DNA from: Duganella callida
GTDB taxonomy: Bacteria > Pseudomonadota > Gammaproteobacteria > Burkholderiales > Burkholderiaceae_D
Direction: 5' to 3'
Length of the DNA: 64,000 nucleotides
Assembly: GCF_004614165.1 (NCBI RefSeq)
Contig: NZ_SPVG01000023.1
Coordinates: 1-64,000 of the forward strand
Of the stretch, positions 1 to 8,386 are shown in pieces (the first letter of the stretch is position 1; every line of letters begins with the position of its first letter). The notes under the pieces were generated by a model. It searched no databases. It was not told the DNA's origin and was given only the letters and a program-made list of their open reading frames with translations. The position numbers were made by a program, and so were the translations under genes.

Positions 1-100
1 CCCCCCAACCCCGGGGGCAGGCCTTCCCTGGCGGCCCGCGCCCTGCCGTAGCGACCGCTACGGCAGAGCCCGTGACGCAATGAAAGACCTGACCCCGGAT
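1..100. other. left-edge intergenic DNA with a small hairpin
   Basis: No gene is supported here. The stretch contains a perfect 9-bp inverted repeat (TGCCGTAGC at 44-52, GCTACGGCA at 57-65, 4-base loop) without a T-run, followed by CCTGACCCCGG. It lies downstream of the pqiC stop codon and may be part of a dispersed palindromic repeat or a weak terminator for the pqi operon. Confidence 0.4.
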
Positions 101-691
101 TCAACAGCTGGGGCTGGCGCCGGTGGAGAGCGCGCGCACGGCTTTGGCGATGTCGGCGGCGACGCGGGTGATGGCGCGGCGGTGGCCGGCGACGAGGTCG
201 TCGTAGCCGGCGCCGACCGGCTCCTGCGCCGTGCTGCGGCAGGTCAGCACCGCCGTGCTGCCGACCTGGCGCACGCTCCACACGGCGTCGATCAGGGCGT
301 ACCGGCCGGGCGCGGATTCGAAGCGCTGGATGTTGGTGCTGATGCGGTACACCGTGGCCTTTTCCGGCGCCGGCGTGCGGAATACGTCCACCGTGCCCAA
401 CTCGCCGGTGACGGCCAGCGACAGCGCCTGCTGGATCTCGGCCGCCGGCGGCGATGCCCAGCGTTCCTGCTCCAGCAGGTCCATGCGGCCCGAGCCCGTC
501 GTCACCAACAGCTGGCTGCGCGCGACCTGCTGCGGCACCGTCACCGCCGGAATCTCGACATAATAGGCGGCGCGCGCGGCCGGCGTTGGTGCCACGCCCA
601 TGCCGTTACTCAGGCTGTAGAAGTGTTCCGGCGGTGAACTGGCGCAGCCGGCCAGCGCCAGCACCGTTGCCACGGCAAGTGCACGCATCAT
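101..691 (-). CDS. pqiC: PqiC-like outer-membrane lipoprotein (ABC-type transport auxiliary component)
   Basis: Predicted lipoprotein of 196 residues. The N-terminus has a short hydrophobic signal ending in the lipobox L-A-G-C, with the lipidated Cys at residue 16. The rest fits the PqiC/YmbA type of auxiliary lipoprotein, which in the Pqi system is thought to anchor the PqiB tunnel to the outer membrane. It is the last gene of pqiA-pqiB-pqiC: its ATG at 691 overlaps the pqiB stop as ATGA, so translation is probably coupled. A second in-frame ATG at 688 is the alternative start. Assignment rests on lipobox, size and operon position more than on a diagnostic motif. Confidence 0.87.
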   Translation of the reverse strand: MMRALAVATVLALAGCASSPPEHFYSLSNGMGVAPTPAARAAYYVEIPAVTVPQQVARSQLLVTTGSGRMDLLEQERWASPPAAEIQQALSLAVTGELGTVDVFRTPAPEKATVYRISTNIQRFESAPGRYALIDAVWSVRQVGSTAVLTCRSTAQEPVGAGYDDLVAGHRRAITRVAADIAKAVRALSTGASPSC

Positions 692-2310
692 TTCTGTTCT
701 CCTTTTTTCTCGGCCTTGCCGCGTATCAGCGATTCGGGATGGCGCTCGAGGTAATCCGACAACGCGTTCAGCGATTGCAGCGTCTGCGTCAGCTGCTGCA
801 GCGCTTCACGCAGGTCCGACTGCACCGGCGAGTCTTTTTGCAGCAGCTGGTCGGCTTCGTTGAAGGTCTTGCGCGCGGCGCCCAGGGTCTCCTTCATCTC
901 GGGCACCACCTGCGCGTCGACCTGCTTGAACAGCTGGTTGGCGGTTTTCAGCGTGTCGCGCAGGTTGTTGCCGATGTCCTCGAACGGCACTTTGTCGAGC
1001 TTGCGGGCGATGCTGGAAATCTGCGTCTGCAGCTCGTCCAGCGAATTCGGCACGGTCGGCACCTCCAGCACTTCCTGGGTGGTGTCCAGTTTGACCGGCG
1101 CCGCGTTGGGGAAGAAGTCCAGCGCCACGTACAGCTGGCCGGTCAGCAGGTTGCCGGTGCGCAGTTGGCCGCGCAGGCCGCGCGACACCAGCCGTTCCAG
1201 CACCGCCGGCCCGGCGCTGCGCTCCTGATCGTCGGCGATGGTCTTGGCAAAGCTGCGGCCCAGCCGCGCCGGATACATGTCGACCGTGACCGGCATGCGG
1301 AAGTTTTTCTTGACCGGATCGAATTCCACTCCCACCGAGCGCACTTCACCGAGCACGATGCCGCGGAAGTCCACCGGCGCCCCGGCCGACAGGCCGCGCA
1401 GCGACTGGTCGAAGTAGAACACGGTGGTGATCGGCACGCCGTCCGGTTCGCGCAGCGCGCTGGCCTGGTCCGCCGCCAACGCGAAGTGGCTGCCGCCCGG
1501 CGCCTGCACCTGCGGTTTCTGGCCGGTGATGGACTCGAACGCCAGTCCGCCCACCAGCAGCGCCGCCAGCGATTGCGTGTTGACCTTGAAGCCGCTGGAA
1601 TCCAGCCGCACGTCGACGCCGCTGGCATGCCACCAGCGCGTGTTCTTGCCGACGTACTGGTCGTACGGCGCGCCGACGAACACCGTCATCTTGATGCCGC
1701 GTCCCGAATCATCGAGATCGAAGCTGGTCACCTGCCCCACCTGGATGCGACGGTAGAAAATCGGCGAGCCGACGTCGATCGAACCGAGGTTATCGCCATG
1801 CAGGATATAGCTGGAGCCCTTCTCGTCCCGCGCCACCTGCGGCGGCTTTTCCAGTCCGGTGAATTCGGTGGTGGTCTCTTCCTGCTTGCCCGCGTCGACG
1901 CCGATGTAGGAGCCCGACAGCAGCGTGTTCAGCCCGGTGATGCCGCTGGCGCCGATGCGCGGCTTGACCACCCAGAAGCGCGTGTCGGCCGCGGTGAAGC
2001 GCTTGGCGTCCTTGCTCATGTCGATGGTGACGATCACCTTGGACAAGTCCTTGGCCAGGGTGATCGAGCGCACCAGCCCGATATCCACATCCTTGTATTT
2101 GACCTTGGTCTTGCCCGGCTCCAGCCCGTCGGCGCTGCGGAAGCTGACCGTCACGGTCGGTCCCTGCTCCAGCACCGTGCGTATCACCAGCGTCAGGCCG
2201 ATGAGCGCCGCCAGCAGCGGTATCAGCCACACCAGCGACGGCAGCCAGCGGTTGACCTGGTCGACCTCCGGCTCCGGCAGCGGCGGATGGCCGCTCTCGT
2301 TTTCAGACAT
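688..2310 (-). CDS. pqiB: PqiB, MCE-domain intermembrane lipid transport protein
   Basis: Protein of 540 residues, close to the 546 of E. coli PqiB. A cytoplasmic N-tail is followed by one membrane segment at about residues 23-46. Three MCE (MlaD) domains then start near residues 52, 165 and 290; the repeated signature is a G-L-x-x-G-xx-V-xx-xG-xx-x-G-x-V pattern, as in SADGLEPGKTKVKYKDVDIG. The C-terminal 140 residues are predicted helical and would form the needle seen in PqiB family members. It is expected to span the periplasm and shuttle phospholipids with PqiA and PqiC. The start overlaps the pqiA stop by 8 bases and the stop overlaps the pqiC start. Confidence 0.93.
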   Translation of the reverse strand: MSENESGHPPLPEPEVDQVNRWLPSLVWLIPLLAALIGLTLVIRTVLEQGPTVTVSFRSADGLEPGKTKVKYKDVDIGLVRSITLAKDLSKVIVTIDMSKDAKRFTAADTRFWVVKPRIGASGITGLNTLLSGSYIGVDAGKQEETTTEFTGLEKPPQVARDEKGSSYILHGDNLGSIDVGSPIFYRRIQVGQVTSFDLDDSGRGIKMTVFVGAPYDQYVGKNTRWWHASGVDVRLDSSGFKVNTQSLAALLVGGLAFESITGQKPQVQAPGGSHFALAADQASALREPDGVPITTVFYFDQSLRGLSAGAPVDFRGIVLGEVRSVGVEFDPVKKNFRMPVTVDMYPARLGRSFAKTIADDQERSAGPAVLERLVSRGLRGQLRTGNLLTGQLYVALDFFPNAAPVKLDTTQEVLEVPTVPNSLDELQTQISSIARKLDKVPFEDIGNNLRDTLKTANQLFKQVDAQVVPEMKETLGAARKTFNEADQLLQKDSPVQSDLREALQQLTQTLQSLNALSDYLERHPESLIRGKAEKKGEQK

Positions 2311-3571
2311 GCTTCTCTCCGTGTGTATCGATGGGATCCCAGATCAGGCGGGGATCGAATTGCATGGACGCGATCATGGTCAGCACCACCACCGCGCAAA
2401 ACGCCATCGCCCCCGGCCCGGCGGTGATCACCGCCAGCGACTGGAAGCGCACCAGCGCCACCGTCAGCGTGATGACGAAAATATCCAGCATCGACCAGCG
2501 GCCGACAAACTCCACGATGCGGTACAACAGCGTGCGCTGCATCGGCCGCCAGCGCGAGCGCCGCTGCGCGGTGTACGCCAGCAGCGCCAATGCCGCCAGC
2601 TTCAGCACCGGCACCACGATGCTGGCGATGAAGATGATAGCCGCCAGCCCTGCCGAGCCGCTGTGCCAGAAGTAGACCACTCCGCTGATGATGGTGTCAT
2701 CCTCCTTGCCGAACAGCGAATGGGTGTACATCACCGGCAGCAGATTGGCCGGTATGTACAGGATCGCGGCCGCCAGCAGGAAGGCCCAGGTGCGGCCCAC
2801 CGAATCGGGATGGCGGCGGTGCAGCCTCGCGCCGCAGCGCGCGCAGTACTGGTGGCGCACCGTTTTCTGCAGCGATTCGACCAGGCCGCAGCTGTGGCAG
2901 GCCACCAGCGGCACGCCCTTGGCCAGCGCCGCGTAATGAAAAGTCTTTTTCGCGGTGCGGCGCGGTCCGGGCAGATGCTCGCCGATATTCCACAGGATCT
3001 GCGGATCGAAGGACACCACGATGGCCAGCATCAGCGTCAGCGCGCCAAACGCGAATACCCCGGGCTGCACCATGACCTGCGCCAGGCTGGTCATCTTGAC
3101 GATGGTGATCAGGATGCCGATCATCAGCACCTCGGTCATGCCCCAGCGCCGCGCCGCGCCCACCGCGCGCAGCAGATGGTCGAAGCCGGGCGGCCGCCGG
3201 CCCTGGCGCAACGACAGCGTCACGTACAGCAGCGACGCCAGTTCCACTGCCGGCAGCAGGATGGTGAACACGAACACCACCGCCGCCACCGCCTGCATGC
3301 CCTCGGTCCACAGCACGCGGATGGCGCCCAGCAGCGTGGCGCTGGTGCTGTAGCCGCCCACCTCCAGTTCGACGATGGGGAAGAACTGCGCGATCAGGAA
3401 AGTGAATACGGCGGCCAGCACGATGGCCGCCATGCGGCTGGCATCCGAATAAATCCCGCGATACAGGACCGAGCGGCAACGCACGCACCGCGCTTTCTGG
3501 CGCGGGCGTACCGGGCGGCGCTTATGCAGCACGCCGCAGTCGTGGCAGGCGATCAGATCGTAGCGATGCAC
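2303..3571 (-). CDS. pqiA: PqiA, integral membrane partner of PqiB
   Basis: Protein of 422 residues (E. coli PqiA is 417). Two homologous halves each start with a zinc-ribbon-like pair of Cys motifs: C-H-D-C and C-V-R-C near residues 9-33, and C-H-S-C and C-A-R-C near 220-245. Each pair is followed by about four hydrophobic membrane segments. PqiA is the inner-membrane component of the PqiABC lipid transport system, whose E. coli genes respond to paraquat stress. It is the first gene of the operon, with a 115-base AT-richer divergent region upstream (3572-3686). Confidence 0.93.
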   Translation of the reverse strand: MHRYDLIACHDCGVLHKRRPVRPRQKARCVRCRSVLYRGIYSDASRMAAIVLAAVFTFLIAQFFPIVELEVGGYSTSATLLGAIRVLWTEGMQAVAAVVFVFTILLPAVELASLLYVTLSLRQGRRPPGFDHLLRAVGAARRWGMTEVLMIGILITIVKMTSLAQVMVQPGVFAFGALTLMLAIVVSFDPQILWNIGEHLPGPRRTAKKTFHYAALAKGVPLVACHSCGLVESLQKTVRHQYCARCGARLHRRHPDSVGRTWAFLLAAAILYIPANLLPVMYTHSLFGKEDDTIISGVVYFWHSGSAGLAAIIFIASIVVPVLKLAALALLAYTAQRRSRWRPMQRTLLYRIVEFVGRWSMLDIFVITLTVALVRFQSLAVITAGPGAMAFCAVVVLTMIASMQFDPRLIWDPIDTHGEKHV

Positions 3572-3686
3572 AGGATGGGATCAAGTAACAATCGTTGTTG
3601 TAATCCAATCTGCATCATACGACATTCCGTTCGGCTCCACCGTTCAACTGATAACATAGTGCAAATATAAAAAGGAGGAAAATTCA
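3572..3686. promoter_or_regulatory. divergent promoter region between pqiA and a binding-protein gene
   Basis: This 115-base AT-richer spacer separates two divergent genes and must hold both promoters. Near its right end is a strong Shine-Dalgarno sequence, AGGAGG (about 3672-3677), placed for the GTG codon at 3687. I cannot assign -35 and -10 boxes with confidence. Confidence 0.5.
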
Positions 3687-4394
3687 GTGCTAGTACGCTA
3701 TCGCCTGGCCGTCTGCCTGCTGGCACTGGGTGCACAAGGCGTCGGCGCGCAGGGGCCGGACATTCTGGTATTCGGCAGCACGCACGAACCCACCTCCTTT
3801 GCCTACCGCTACGCCAGCGACTATCTGCAGCGGCTGTGCGCGGACATCCGCCAGCGCTGCCAGTTACAAAGCCTGCCGGGACGGCGTGGCGCCGCCATGC
3901 TGGCCGCCGGCAGCATCGCCGGCGAGGTCGGACGGGTGAGGGAGTACAATCGCCAGCATCCGGAATACCGGCGCATCGAGGAGCCGTTCCTGATCATCCG
4001 CACCTATGTCTTCACGCGCACCGATGGGCCGGAAATCGACAGCTGGGACGCGCTGGCACGGAAAGCCGGATCGGTCAGCTACAAGCGCGGCGTGTACACC
4101 TATCAGACGCGGTTGGAAGCGATGAAGCCGCGCACGCGGCCGCACGATGTGCAGAACGTGGCGGCCTGCCTGCGCATGGTGCTGGCAGGCCGCGACGACG
4201 CCTGCGTCTTCGACGACGGCAATCTGGATGCGGAAGCCGAAGCGCTGCTGCCGCGCGGGCGCCTCAGCAAGGCCCTGGAAGACCTGCCGCTGTATATCTA
4301 CCTGGGCAAGGACCATGCAGTCCTGGCGCCGGCGATGAACGATGCCGCGAAACGCCTGAACGCCCACGGCATCAAGCATTTCACCTTGCTTTGA
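3687..4394 (+). CDS. exported periplasmic solute-binding-like protein (family 3 type fold)
   Basis: Protein of 235 residues starting at GTG 3687, chosen because AGGAGG sits about 9 bases upstream. Residues 1-21 form a signal peptide ending near G-V-G-A-Q. The mature part resembles short proteobacterial proteins related to bacterial extracellular solute-binding family 3 (ABC amino-acid binders), with a typical I-D-S-W-D-A-L...K-x-G-S-V-S-Y-x-R-G-V-Y segment near residues 116-136. There is no transporter gene beside it, so it may be an orphan sensor or binding protein. It converges on the thioesterase gene, overlapping it by 14 bases. Function unknown. Confidence 0.75.
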   Translation: MLVRYRLAVCLLALGAQGVGAQGPDILVFGSTHEPTSFAYRYASDYLQRLCADIRQRCQLQSLPGRRGAAMLAAGSIAGEVGRVREYNRQHPEYRRIEEPFLIIRTYVFTRTDGPEIDSWDALARKAGSVSYKRGVYTYQTRLEAMKPRTRPHDVQNVAACLRMVLAGRDDACVFDDGNLDAEAEALLPRGRLSKALEDLPLYIYLGKDHAVLAPAMNDAAKRLNAHGIKHFTLL

Positions 4395-4830
4395 CGCTGG
4401 AGGGAAGCTGCTGGAAGTCGTCGGTCTGCTCCAGCGCCTGCCAGGTGGCCATCAGCGCCGGCGGCGGGGCGATCAGCCTGCGTGCTTCGAGGTCCAGCCA
4501 GCCGCCGGTGCTGTTGACGCGCGCGGCCAGCTTGCCGTCGGGGCGGATGATGTCGGAGCGCAGTATCCAGCGGCTACCGTCTTCCGCCAGGCCGGCCAGG
4601 CTGAGGGTGACGGTGATCTCTTCCAGCAGCAGCACTTCCTTGAAGTAGGAAATCTCGTCCTTCATCACCACCGGACCAAGGTTCAGGCGCATGAACTCGC
4701 GCATGGGGAAGCCGTGCTCGGACAGGAACAGCATGCGCACGTCGCCGGCTTTGTCGAGAAAGGCGGTGTTGCGCATATGGCTGTTGAAGTCCATGTCGCC
4801 CCAGCCGGCCATCAGCTTTTTCGAAAACAT
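4381..4830 (-). CDS. acyl-CoA thioesterase, 4HBT hotdog family
   Basis: Protein of 149 residues from ATG 4830, which has GGAG six bases upstream and follows the preceding stop by one base. A TTG four codons earlier is less likely. The N-terminal W-G-D-M-D-F-N-S-H-M-R-N-T-A-F-L-D motif (residues 10-26) is the hallmark of the 4-hydroxybenzoyl-CoA thioesterase group, with the Asp expected to be catalytic. Predicted role: cytoplasmic hydrolysis of an acyl-CoA of unknown chain. It is the last gene of a puuD-M20 peptidase-thioesterase run, and I see no metabolic reason for that link. Confidence 0.85.
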   Translation of the reverse strand: MFSKKLMAGWGDMDFNSHMRNTAFLDKAGDVRMLFLSEHGFPMREFMRLNLGPVVMKDEISYFKEVLLLEEITVTLSLAGLAEDGSRWILRSDIIRPDGKLAARVNSTGGWLDLEARRLIAPPPALMATWQALEQTDDFQQLPSSVKAR

Positions 4831-4831
4831 C

Positions 4832-6061
4832 TCACGCTCCAAGAAAATCGAACAGGGTGCATGCTACCACCTTGGTCGCTTTCCGCAGGTCTTCCAGGTA
4901 GAGACGTTCATCGGCTTTCTTGGCGTTCGACTCCGGCACGGTACGCGGGCCGGCGCCGTACAGCACCGCCGGGATGCCATGCTCGCCGTACAGCCGCGCG
5001 TCGGCGTACAGCGGCGTGCCCTGCGCCGGGATCTTCTCGCCGATGAAGATTTCGGCGTTCCGCTGGATGCTGGCCACCAGCTTTTCCGTACCGGGACGTT
5101 CGCGCAGAGCGTGCGACAGCAGCAGGCGCCTGATCTCCAGCGTGATGCCCGGCACGTTCCGCACCGCGTCTTCGATCAGGGCGCGCAACTGGGCTTCCAC
5201 CTGCGCCGGGTCTTCCTCCGGGATCATGCGACGGTCCATTTTCAGCACCACTTTGCCCGGCACCACGTTGGTATTGGTGCCGCCGTCGATGCGGCCCACC
5301 AGCATGGTCGGCGAGTCGATGCCGGCGACCTTCGACTTGATCTTCTTCAGTTCCGGCAGCTGGCCGTATATCGCGTTCAGGATGCGCGTGGCGGCCTGCA
5401 GGGCGTCATGCCCCGTCTCCGGCATGGCGCCGTGGCCGGACTTGCCGTGCACGGTGATTTCCAGCTGGAGGCAGGCGTTGTGCGCGGTGACGATGTTGTA
5501 GCTGAATCCCGCCGCGATTACATAATCGGGCCTGGTCAGCTTCTGCTCCAGCAGCCAGCCGGGGCCGAGCAGGCCGCCGAATTCTTCGTCGTAGGTGAAG
5601 TGCAGTTCCAGCGCGCCCTTCAGCGGCACGCCCAGCGCTTCCAACGCGCGCGTGGCGAAGATGTAGGTGGCGAAGTCGCACTTGGACACGGCCGCCGCAC
5701 GGCCGTAAATGTAGCCGTTGTCGACCACGCCGCCATACGGCGGATAGGTCCAATTGTCGCCCGGCGGCACCACGTCGCCGTGCGCGTTCAGCGCCACGGT
5801 CGGCCCGCCGGCCTGATAGGGGCGGCGCACGATCAGGTTGGTGATGGTCTCCATGCCGTAATCGCGCACGGTCTGCTCCGGCACCGCGTGCTTCTCGGCG
5901 CGCCAGCCGTATGCCGACACCAGATCGGCGACCATGTCGGCATGCGGCGCGTTGTTGCCGGGCGGGGTATCGGTGGGCACGCGCAGCAGCTGCTGCAGCA
6001 CGCCGACTTCTTCGTCAAAATGCGCGTCGATCCACTGCGCCAGTTGTTCTTTGGTGTTCAT
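4832..6061 (-). CDS. M20 family metallopeptidase / amidohydrolase (ArgE-DapE-like)
   Basis: Protein of 409 residues. The start is placed at ATG 6061, which has GAGGA 8-12 bases upstream, rather than at the ATG at 6073 that overlaps the puuD stop. M20 features seen: the first metal His-x-Asp in N-A-H-G-D-V-V-P (about 110), Y-D-E-E-F-G-G (about 175) for the catalytic Glu pair, H-G-K-S-G-H-G-A in the dimerisation domain and a late G-x-x-x-Y-G-E-H-G-I-P segment. The usual G-R-G-x-x-D-M-K loop reads G-R-A-A-A-V-S-K-C-D here, so the bridging Asp is in an unusual setting. It lies directly behind puuD, which suggests but does not prove a ureide or dipeptide substrate. Confidence 0.87.
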   Translation of the reverse strand: MNTKEQLAQWIDAHFDEEVGVLQQLLRVPTDTPPGNNAPHADMVADLVSAYGWRAEKHAVPEQTVRDYGMETITNLIVRRPYQAGGPTVALNAHGDVVPPGDNWTYPPYGGVVDNGYIYGRAAAVSKCDFATYIFATRALEALGVPLKGALELHFTYDEEFGGLLGPGWLLEQKLTRPDYVIAAGFSYNIVTAHNACLQLEITVHGKSGHGAMPETGHDALQAATRILNAIYGQLPELKKIKSKVAGIDSPTMLVGRIDGGTNTNVVPGKVVLKMDRRMIPEEDPAQVEAQLRALIEDAVRNVPGITLEIRRLLLSHALRERPGTEKLVASIQRNAEIFIGEKIPAQGTPLYADARLYGEHGIPAVLYGAGPRTVPESNAKKADERLYLEDLRKATKVVACTLFDFLGA

Positions 6062-6069
6062 GTCATTCC

Positions 6070-7278
6070 TCATTTGGCGCCGGCTTCATACCAGGCGGCG
6101 ATCTGCGCCCGTTCGGCGTCGGTCATGTTGGTCAGGTTCGCCAGCGGCATGGCCTTGGTCTGCACCACCTGCTTGTAGATTTTTTCCGCACTTTGATGAA
6201 TCTGGTTGGCGCTGTCGAACATCACGCCCGCCGGTGCGGTGGCAAAGCCGGCCTGTCTTGGCGTGGCCGAATGGCAGGCCACGCAGCGCTGGTCGATGAT
6301 GGATTTCACGCCGGCGAATTGCGCCGCCGGATCGGCCGCCGGCGCCACGGCCACCGGTCGCGCCGGCGCGATCGCCACCGCCACGCAGGCCAGCAGCGCC
6401 ACGCCGATGGCCGGATAGCGCCACTCGATGCGGCCCTTGTGGCGCAGATTGAAGAAGTGGCGGATGAACACCCCGGCCGCCATGATAAACGCCAGCACCA
6501 GCCAGGCATGGTCGTTCCGGTAGGTCATCGCGTAGTGGTTGCTGATCATGATGAACAGCACCGGCAGCGTGAAGTAGTTGTTATGCACGCTGCGCTGCTT
6601 GGCCTTCTGGCCATGTACCGGGTCCGGCATGCGGCCGGCCGACATGGCCTCCACCATCTTGCGCTGGCCCGGAATAATCAGCATCAGCACATTGCCGACC
6701 ATGATGGTGCCGATCAGCGCACCAATGTGGATATAGGCCGCGCGCCCGCTCAGCACATGGGTCAGGCCATACGCCGCCGCCACGATCAGCGCGAAGATCA
6801 CCACGCCGAACAGGCCATCGCGTTTGCCCAGCGGCGAACGGCAGAGGAGATCGTAGACGGTCCAGCCGATCACCAGCGTGCCGATGCCGATGCCGACTGC
6901 CTGCAGGCTGCCGATGTCCGCCACCGACTTATCGATCATCATCGCCTGCGCGTTGAAATAGTAGGCCACGGTCAGCAGCGCGATGCCGGACAGCCAGGTG
7001 GAATACGCCTCCCATTTGAACCAGTGCAGCTCCTTGGGCAGTTCGGCCGGCGCCACCAGGTATTTCTGCGGGTTGTAGAAGCCGCCGCCGTGCACCGCCC
7101 ACAGTTCGCCCGAGACGCCCTTCTTCGCCAGTTCCGACCCCGGCGCCGGCGGACGGATGGAATTGTCCAGCCAGACGAAGTAAAACGAGGCGCCTATCCA
7201 GGCGATGCCGGTGATGATATGCAGCCAGCGCACCAGCAGGTTCGCCCACTCGAGGCCATAGGGGATCAGGTATTCCAT
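6070..7278 (-). CDS. puuD: PuuD, membrane urate hydroxylase with C-terminal cytochrome c domain
   Basis: Protein of 402 residues. About eight or nine membrane segments form the N-terminal urate oxidase-like membrane domain, beginning W-L-H-I-I-T-G-I-A-W-I-G-A-S-F-Y. A soluble c-type cytochrome domain follows with the haem motif C-V-A-C-H near residue 335 and an A-M-P-L-A-N segment holding the likely axial Met. PuuD oxidises urate to 5-hydroxyisourate and passes electrons to the respiratory chain instead of making peroxide. A LysR gene and a UraD-AllC fusion diverge from it, giving a purine-degradation context. The stop overlaps one possible start of the M20 peptidase gene. Confidence 0.93.
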   Translation of the reverse strand: MEYLIPYGLEWANLLVRWLHIITGIAWIGASFYFVWLDNSIRPPAPGSELAKKGVSGELWAVHGGGFYNPQKYLVAPAELPKELHWFKWEAYSTWLSGIALLTVAYYFNAQAMMIDKSVADIGSLQAVGIGIGTLVIGWTVYDLLCRSPLGKRDGLFGVVIFALIVAAAYGLTHVLSGRAAYIHIGALIGTIMVGNVLMLIIPGQRKMVEAMSAGRMPDPVHGQKAKQRSVHNNYFTLPVLFIMISNHYAMTYRNDHAWLVLAFIMAAGVFIRHFFNLRHKGRIEWRYPAIGVALLACVAVAIAPARPVAVAPAADPAAQFAGVKSIIDQRCVACHSATPRQAGFATAPAGVMFDSANQIHQSAEKIYKQVVQTKAMPLANLTNMTDAERAQIAAWYEAGAK

Positions 7279-7394
7279 GTAGTTTGAAAGGTCAGAATGT
7301 GGCTAATTTACAGAAGATAAACGGATTTGATTCCTGCTACATGAACATTAGAGTATATTAAACATATCCATTCCCGTATAAACGAAACACGCAC
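7279..7394. promoter_or_regulatory. divergent promoter region puuD / LysR
   Basis: This 116-base AT-rich spacer lies between puuD (minus) and the LysR-type gene (plus). The arrangement is the classic one in which a LysR protein controls both its own gene and the divergent target. The stretch ATGAACATTAGAGTATATT near 7340-7358 is AT-rich and could hold a T-N11-A site, but I cannot define the operator. Confidence 0.45.
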
Positions 7395-8327
7395 ATGTCC
7401 GCTTTGCCGCAACACCTGGACCTCCACCTGATCCGCATCCTGTATCTGCTGCTGGTGGAGAAAAACGTCTCCCGCGTCGCCCTCAAACTGAATCAGCCGC
7501 AGCCCTCGATCTCCGCCTCGCTGCGCAAACTGCGCGAACTGACGGGCGATCCACTTTTGGTGCGCGGCGCGCGCGGCATGGTGCCGACCCAGCATGGCGA
7601 AAGTCTGCTTGCACCAGCAAAGCGCATCCTCGACGAGACCGAGAACCTGTTTTTGAAGAAGGCACCTTTCGTGCCACATGAGGAAGCGCGCACCTTCAAC
7701 GTCGCCGCGCCCGATTATCTGGACAGCCAGTTTCTGCCCAATCTGGTTGCGCTGCTGCGACGCGGCTCGCCCAACAGCCGGGTGAAAATCCACGGCCTGG
7801 GGCCGGGCACCGACTACGTGCGCCTGCTGTCGGACGGCGACATGGACCTGGTGATCGCCAACTGGGAGGAGCCGCCCGAACATCTGCACATGTCCAAGCT
7901 GTTCGAGGACCCGATCATCTGCGTGATGCGCGCCGATGCGCCCTATGCGCTGCGCACCGCCAGCGACAAGATGACGCTGGAAGACTACCTCAGCCTGCCC
8001 CACGTGGCGCCGACGCAGATCCTGCCCGGCTACCTGGGCGTGATCGACGACTTCCTCGACCGCCAAGGCCTGCAGCGCAACGTGGTGGTGGAATCGGCCT
8101 ACTTCGGCCTGATCCCCAACATGCTGGCGCAGACCGACCTGGTGCTGACCACCGGCCGCCAGTTCGTGCGCCGCTACGAACAGCAGATGGACCTGAAGAT
8201 TTACACGGTGCCGGTCAAATTCCCGGCCATGCGCTTCTACCAGCTGTGGCACGAACGCGTGCACCAGGCGCCGGAACACAAATGGCTGCGCGAACAGGTG
8301 GCGGCGGCGGCGAAGTCGCTCAAATAA
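7395..8327 (+). CDS. LysR-type transcriptional regulator of the purine-degradation genes
   Basis: Protein of 310 residues. A winged helix-turn-helix covers about residues 8-66 (L-D-L-H-L-I-R-I-L-Y-L-L-L-V-E-K-N-V-S-R-V-A ... Q-P-S-I-S-A-S-L-R-K-L-R), followed by a type 2 periplasmic-binding-like effector domain to the C-terminus. It resembles the NodD/PcpR-like branch, whose HTH begins with H-L-D-L. It is divergent from puuD and 59 bases upstream of the uraD-allC fusion, so it is the likely regulator of urate breakdown. The effector is unknown; urate or a ureide is the natural guess. Confidence 0.9.
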   Translation: MSALPQHLDLHLIRILYLLLVEKNVSRVALKLNQPQPSISASLRKLRELTGDPLLVRGARGMVPTQHGESLLAPAKRILDETENLFLKKAPFVPHEEARTFNVAAPDYLDSQFLPNLVALLRRGSPNSRVKIHGLGPGTDYVRLLSDGDMDLVIANWEEPPEHLHMSKLFEDPIICVMRADAPYALRTASDKMTLEDYLSLPHVAPTQILPGYLGVIDDFLDRQGLQRNVVVESAYFGLIPNMLAQTDLVLTTGRQFVRRYEQQMDLKIYTVPVKFPAMRFYQLWHERVHQAPEHKWLREQVAAAAKSLK

Positions 8328-8335
8328 ATCGTCCC

Positions 8336-8372
8336 CATATCGGACGCGATATGTCGCGCCGCCTGCGGCGCG
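8336..8372. promoter_or_regulatory. two tandem hairpins between the LysR gene and uraD-allC
   Basis: A 7-bp inverted repeat (CATATCG 8336-8342, CGATATG 8347-8353, loop GACG) is followed at once by an 8-bp GC-rich one (CGCGCCGC 8355-8362, GCGGCGCG 8365-8372, loop CT). They fill most of the 59-base gap and end 5 bases before the first possible uraD start. They could act as operator, attenuator or translation control; no clear T-run supports termination. Confidence 0.5.
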
Positions 8373-8386
8373 TTAAGATGCTGGTC

